This document shows positions 63,993-64,000 of a stretch of DNA of 64,000 nt, in pieces; positions within the stretch are counted from its first letter, which is position 1, and every line of letters starts with the position of its first letter. A program made the position numbers and the translations under genes. This DNA is from Alcaligenaceae bacterium (GTDB taxonomy: Bacteria > Pseudomonadota > Gammaproteobacteria > Burkholderiales > Burkholderiaceae_B), in contig JACCER010000005.1 of assembly GCA_013416445.1 (NCBI GenBank), positions 114,177 to 178,176 of the forward strand, given 5' to 3'. Below the pieces are notes generated by a model. The model was not told where the DNA came from. It was given only the letters and a program-made list of their open reading frames with translations, and ran no database searches.

Positions 63993-64000
63993 GCCTGTCC

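Overview
The window looks like a chromosomal segment of a betaproteobacterium of the order Burkholderiales, most likely family Alcaligenaceae (the Bordetella / Achromobacter / Pusillimonas side). The reasons are the gene orders qor-tpiA-secG-tRNA-Leu and ilvI-ilvH-ilvC-psd-pssA, a Bug-type tripartite tricarboxylate (TTT) receptor, a malonyl-CoA decarboxylase/synthetase operon, and protein sequences that read like that family throughout. This assignment is inferred from sequence character, not from a search.

Layout. 1-6 kb: dapA (3' end outside the window), an M50 metalloprotease, a YciO/TsaC-family protein, a YpfJ-type zinc peptidase, tRNA-His and a cardiolipin synthase. 6-13 kb: a minus-strand malonate/malonyl-CoA block (decarboxylase, enoyl-CoA hydratase-like protein, MatB ligase, then a Bug receptor), an amino-acid binding protein and an MFS transporter. 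13-15.2 kb: the glutathione-dependent formaldehyde pair fghA-adhC. 15.3-18.7 kb: a three-gene NorB-like heme-copper operon with a diheme NorC-like subunit and two FNR-type boxes upstream. 18.7-21.5 kb: tRNA-Leu(GAG), secG, tpiA, a quinone oxidoreductase and tRNA-Ser(UGA). 21.8-26.7 kb: a subtilisin autotransporter and a membrane diguanylate cyclase.

26.8-29.7 kb is a small decayed accessory region. It starts with a tRNA-Leu(UAA) gene interrupted in the anticodon by a compact group I intron. It continues through a TrbG conjugation-gene fragment, an antitoxin with a frameshifted RelE-type toxin, a deleted and frameshifted tyrosine integrase, the 3' half of a second, different tRNA-Leu, and the tail of a WrbA-like flavodoxin gene. 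Housekeeping genes then resume: rpsO-pnp, a lipoprotein, pssA-psd, ilvC-ilvH-ilvI, a TetR regulator, a FUSC membrane protein, yaaA, 3-hydroxybutyrate dehydrogenase, tRNA-Ser(CGA), a broken ABC-receptor gene and an AI-2E family transporter.

46.6-63.6 kb is a single co-directional Wzx/Wzy-type exopolysaccharide or O-antigen-like operon: a Wza-like exporter, a Wzc-like tyrosine autokinase, a FemAB-like acyltransferase, a polysaccharide deacetylase, a GT4, a polymerase, a beta-propeller protein, a GT2-initiating sugar transferase fusion, a DegT aminotransferase, a flippase, an AsnB-like amidotransferase and a WbpG-like sugar amidotransferase. Together these would start, extend, decorate (amination, amidation/amidination, acylation), flip, polymerise and export a glycan.

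The most unusual non-coding content is (i) the tRNA-Leu group I intron, (ii) a composite repeat in which a tandem array of 19-bp units abuts a large palindrome, complete at 34.8 kb, half-length at 63.7 kb and with a degenerate array at 5.9 kb, (iii) a second, unrelated palindrome of about 215 bp at 35.1-35.3 kb, and (iv) about ten dispersed GTCGGATTACGC-type inverted repeats between genes.
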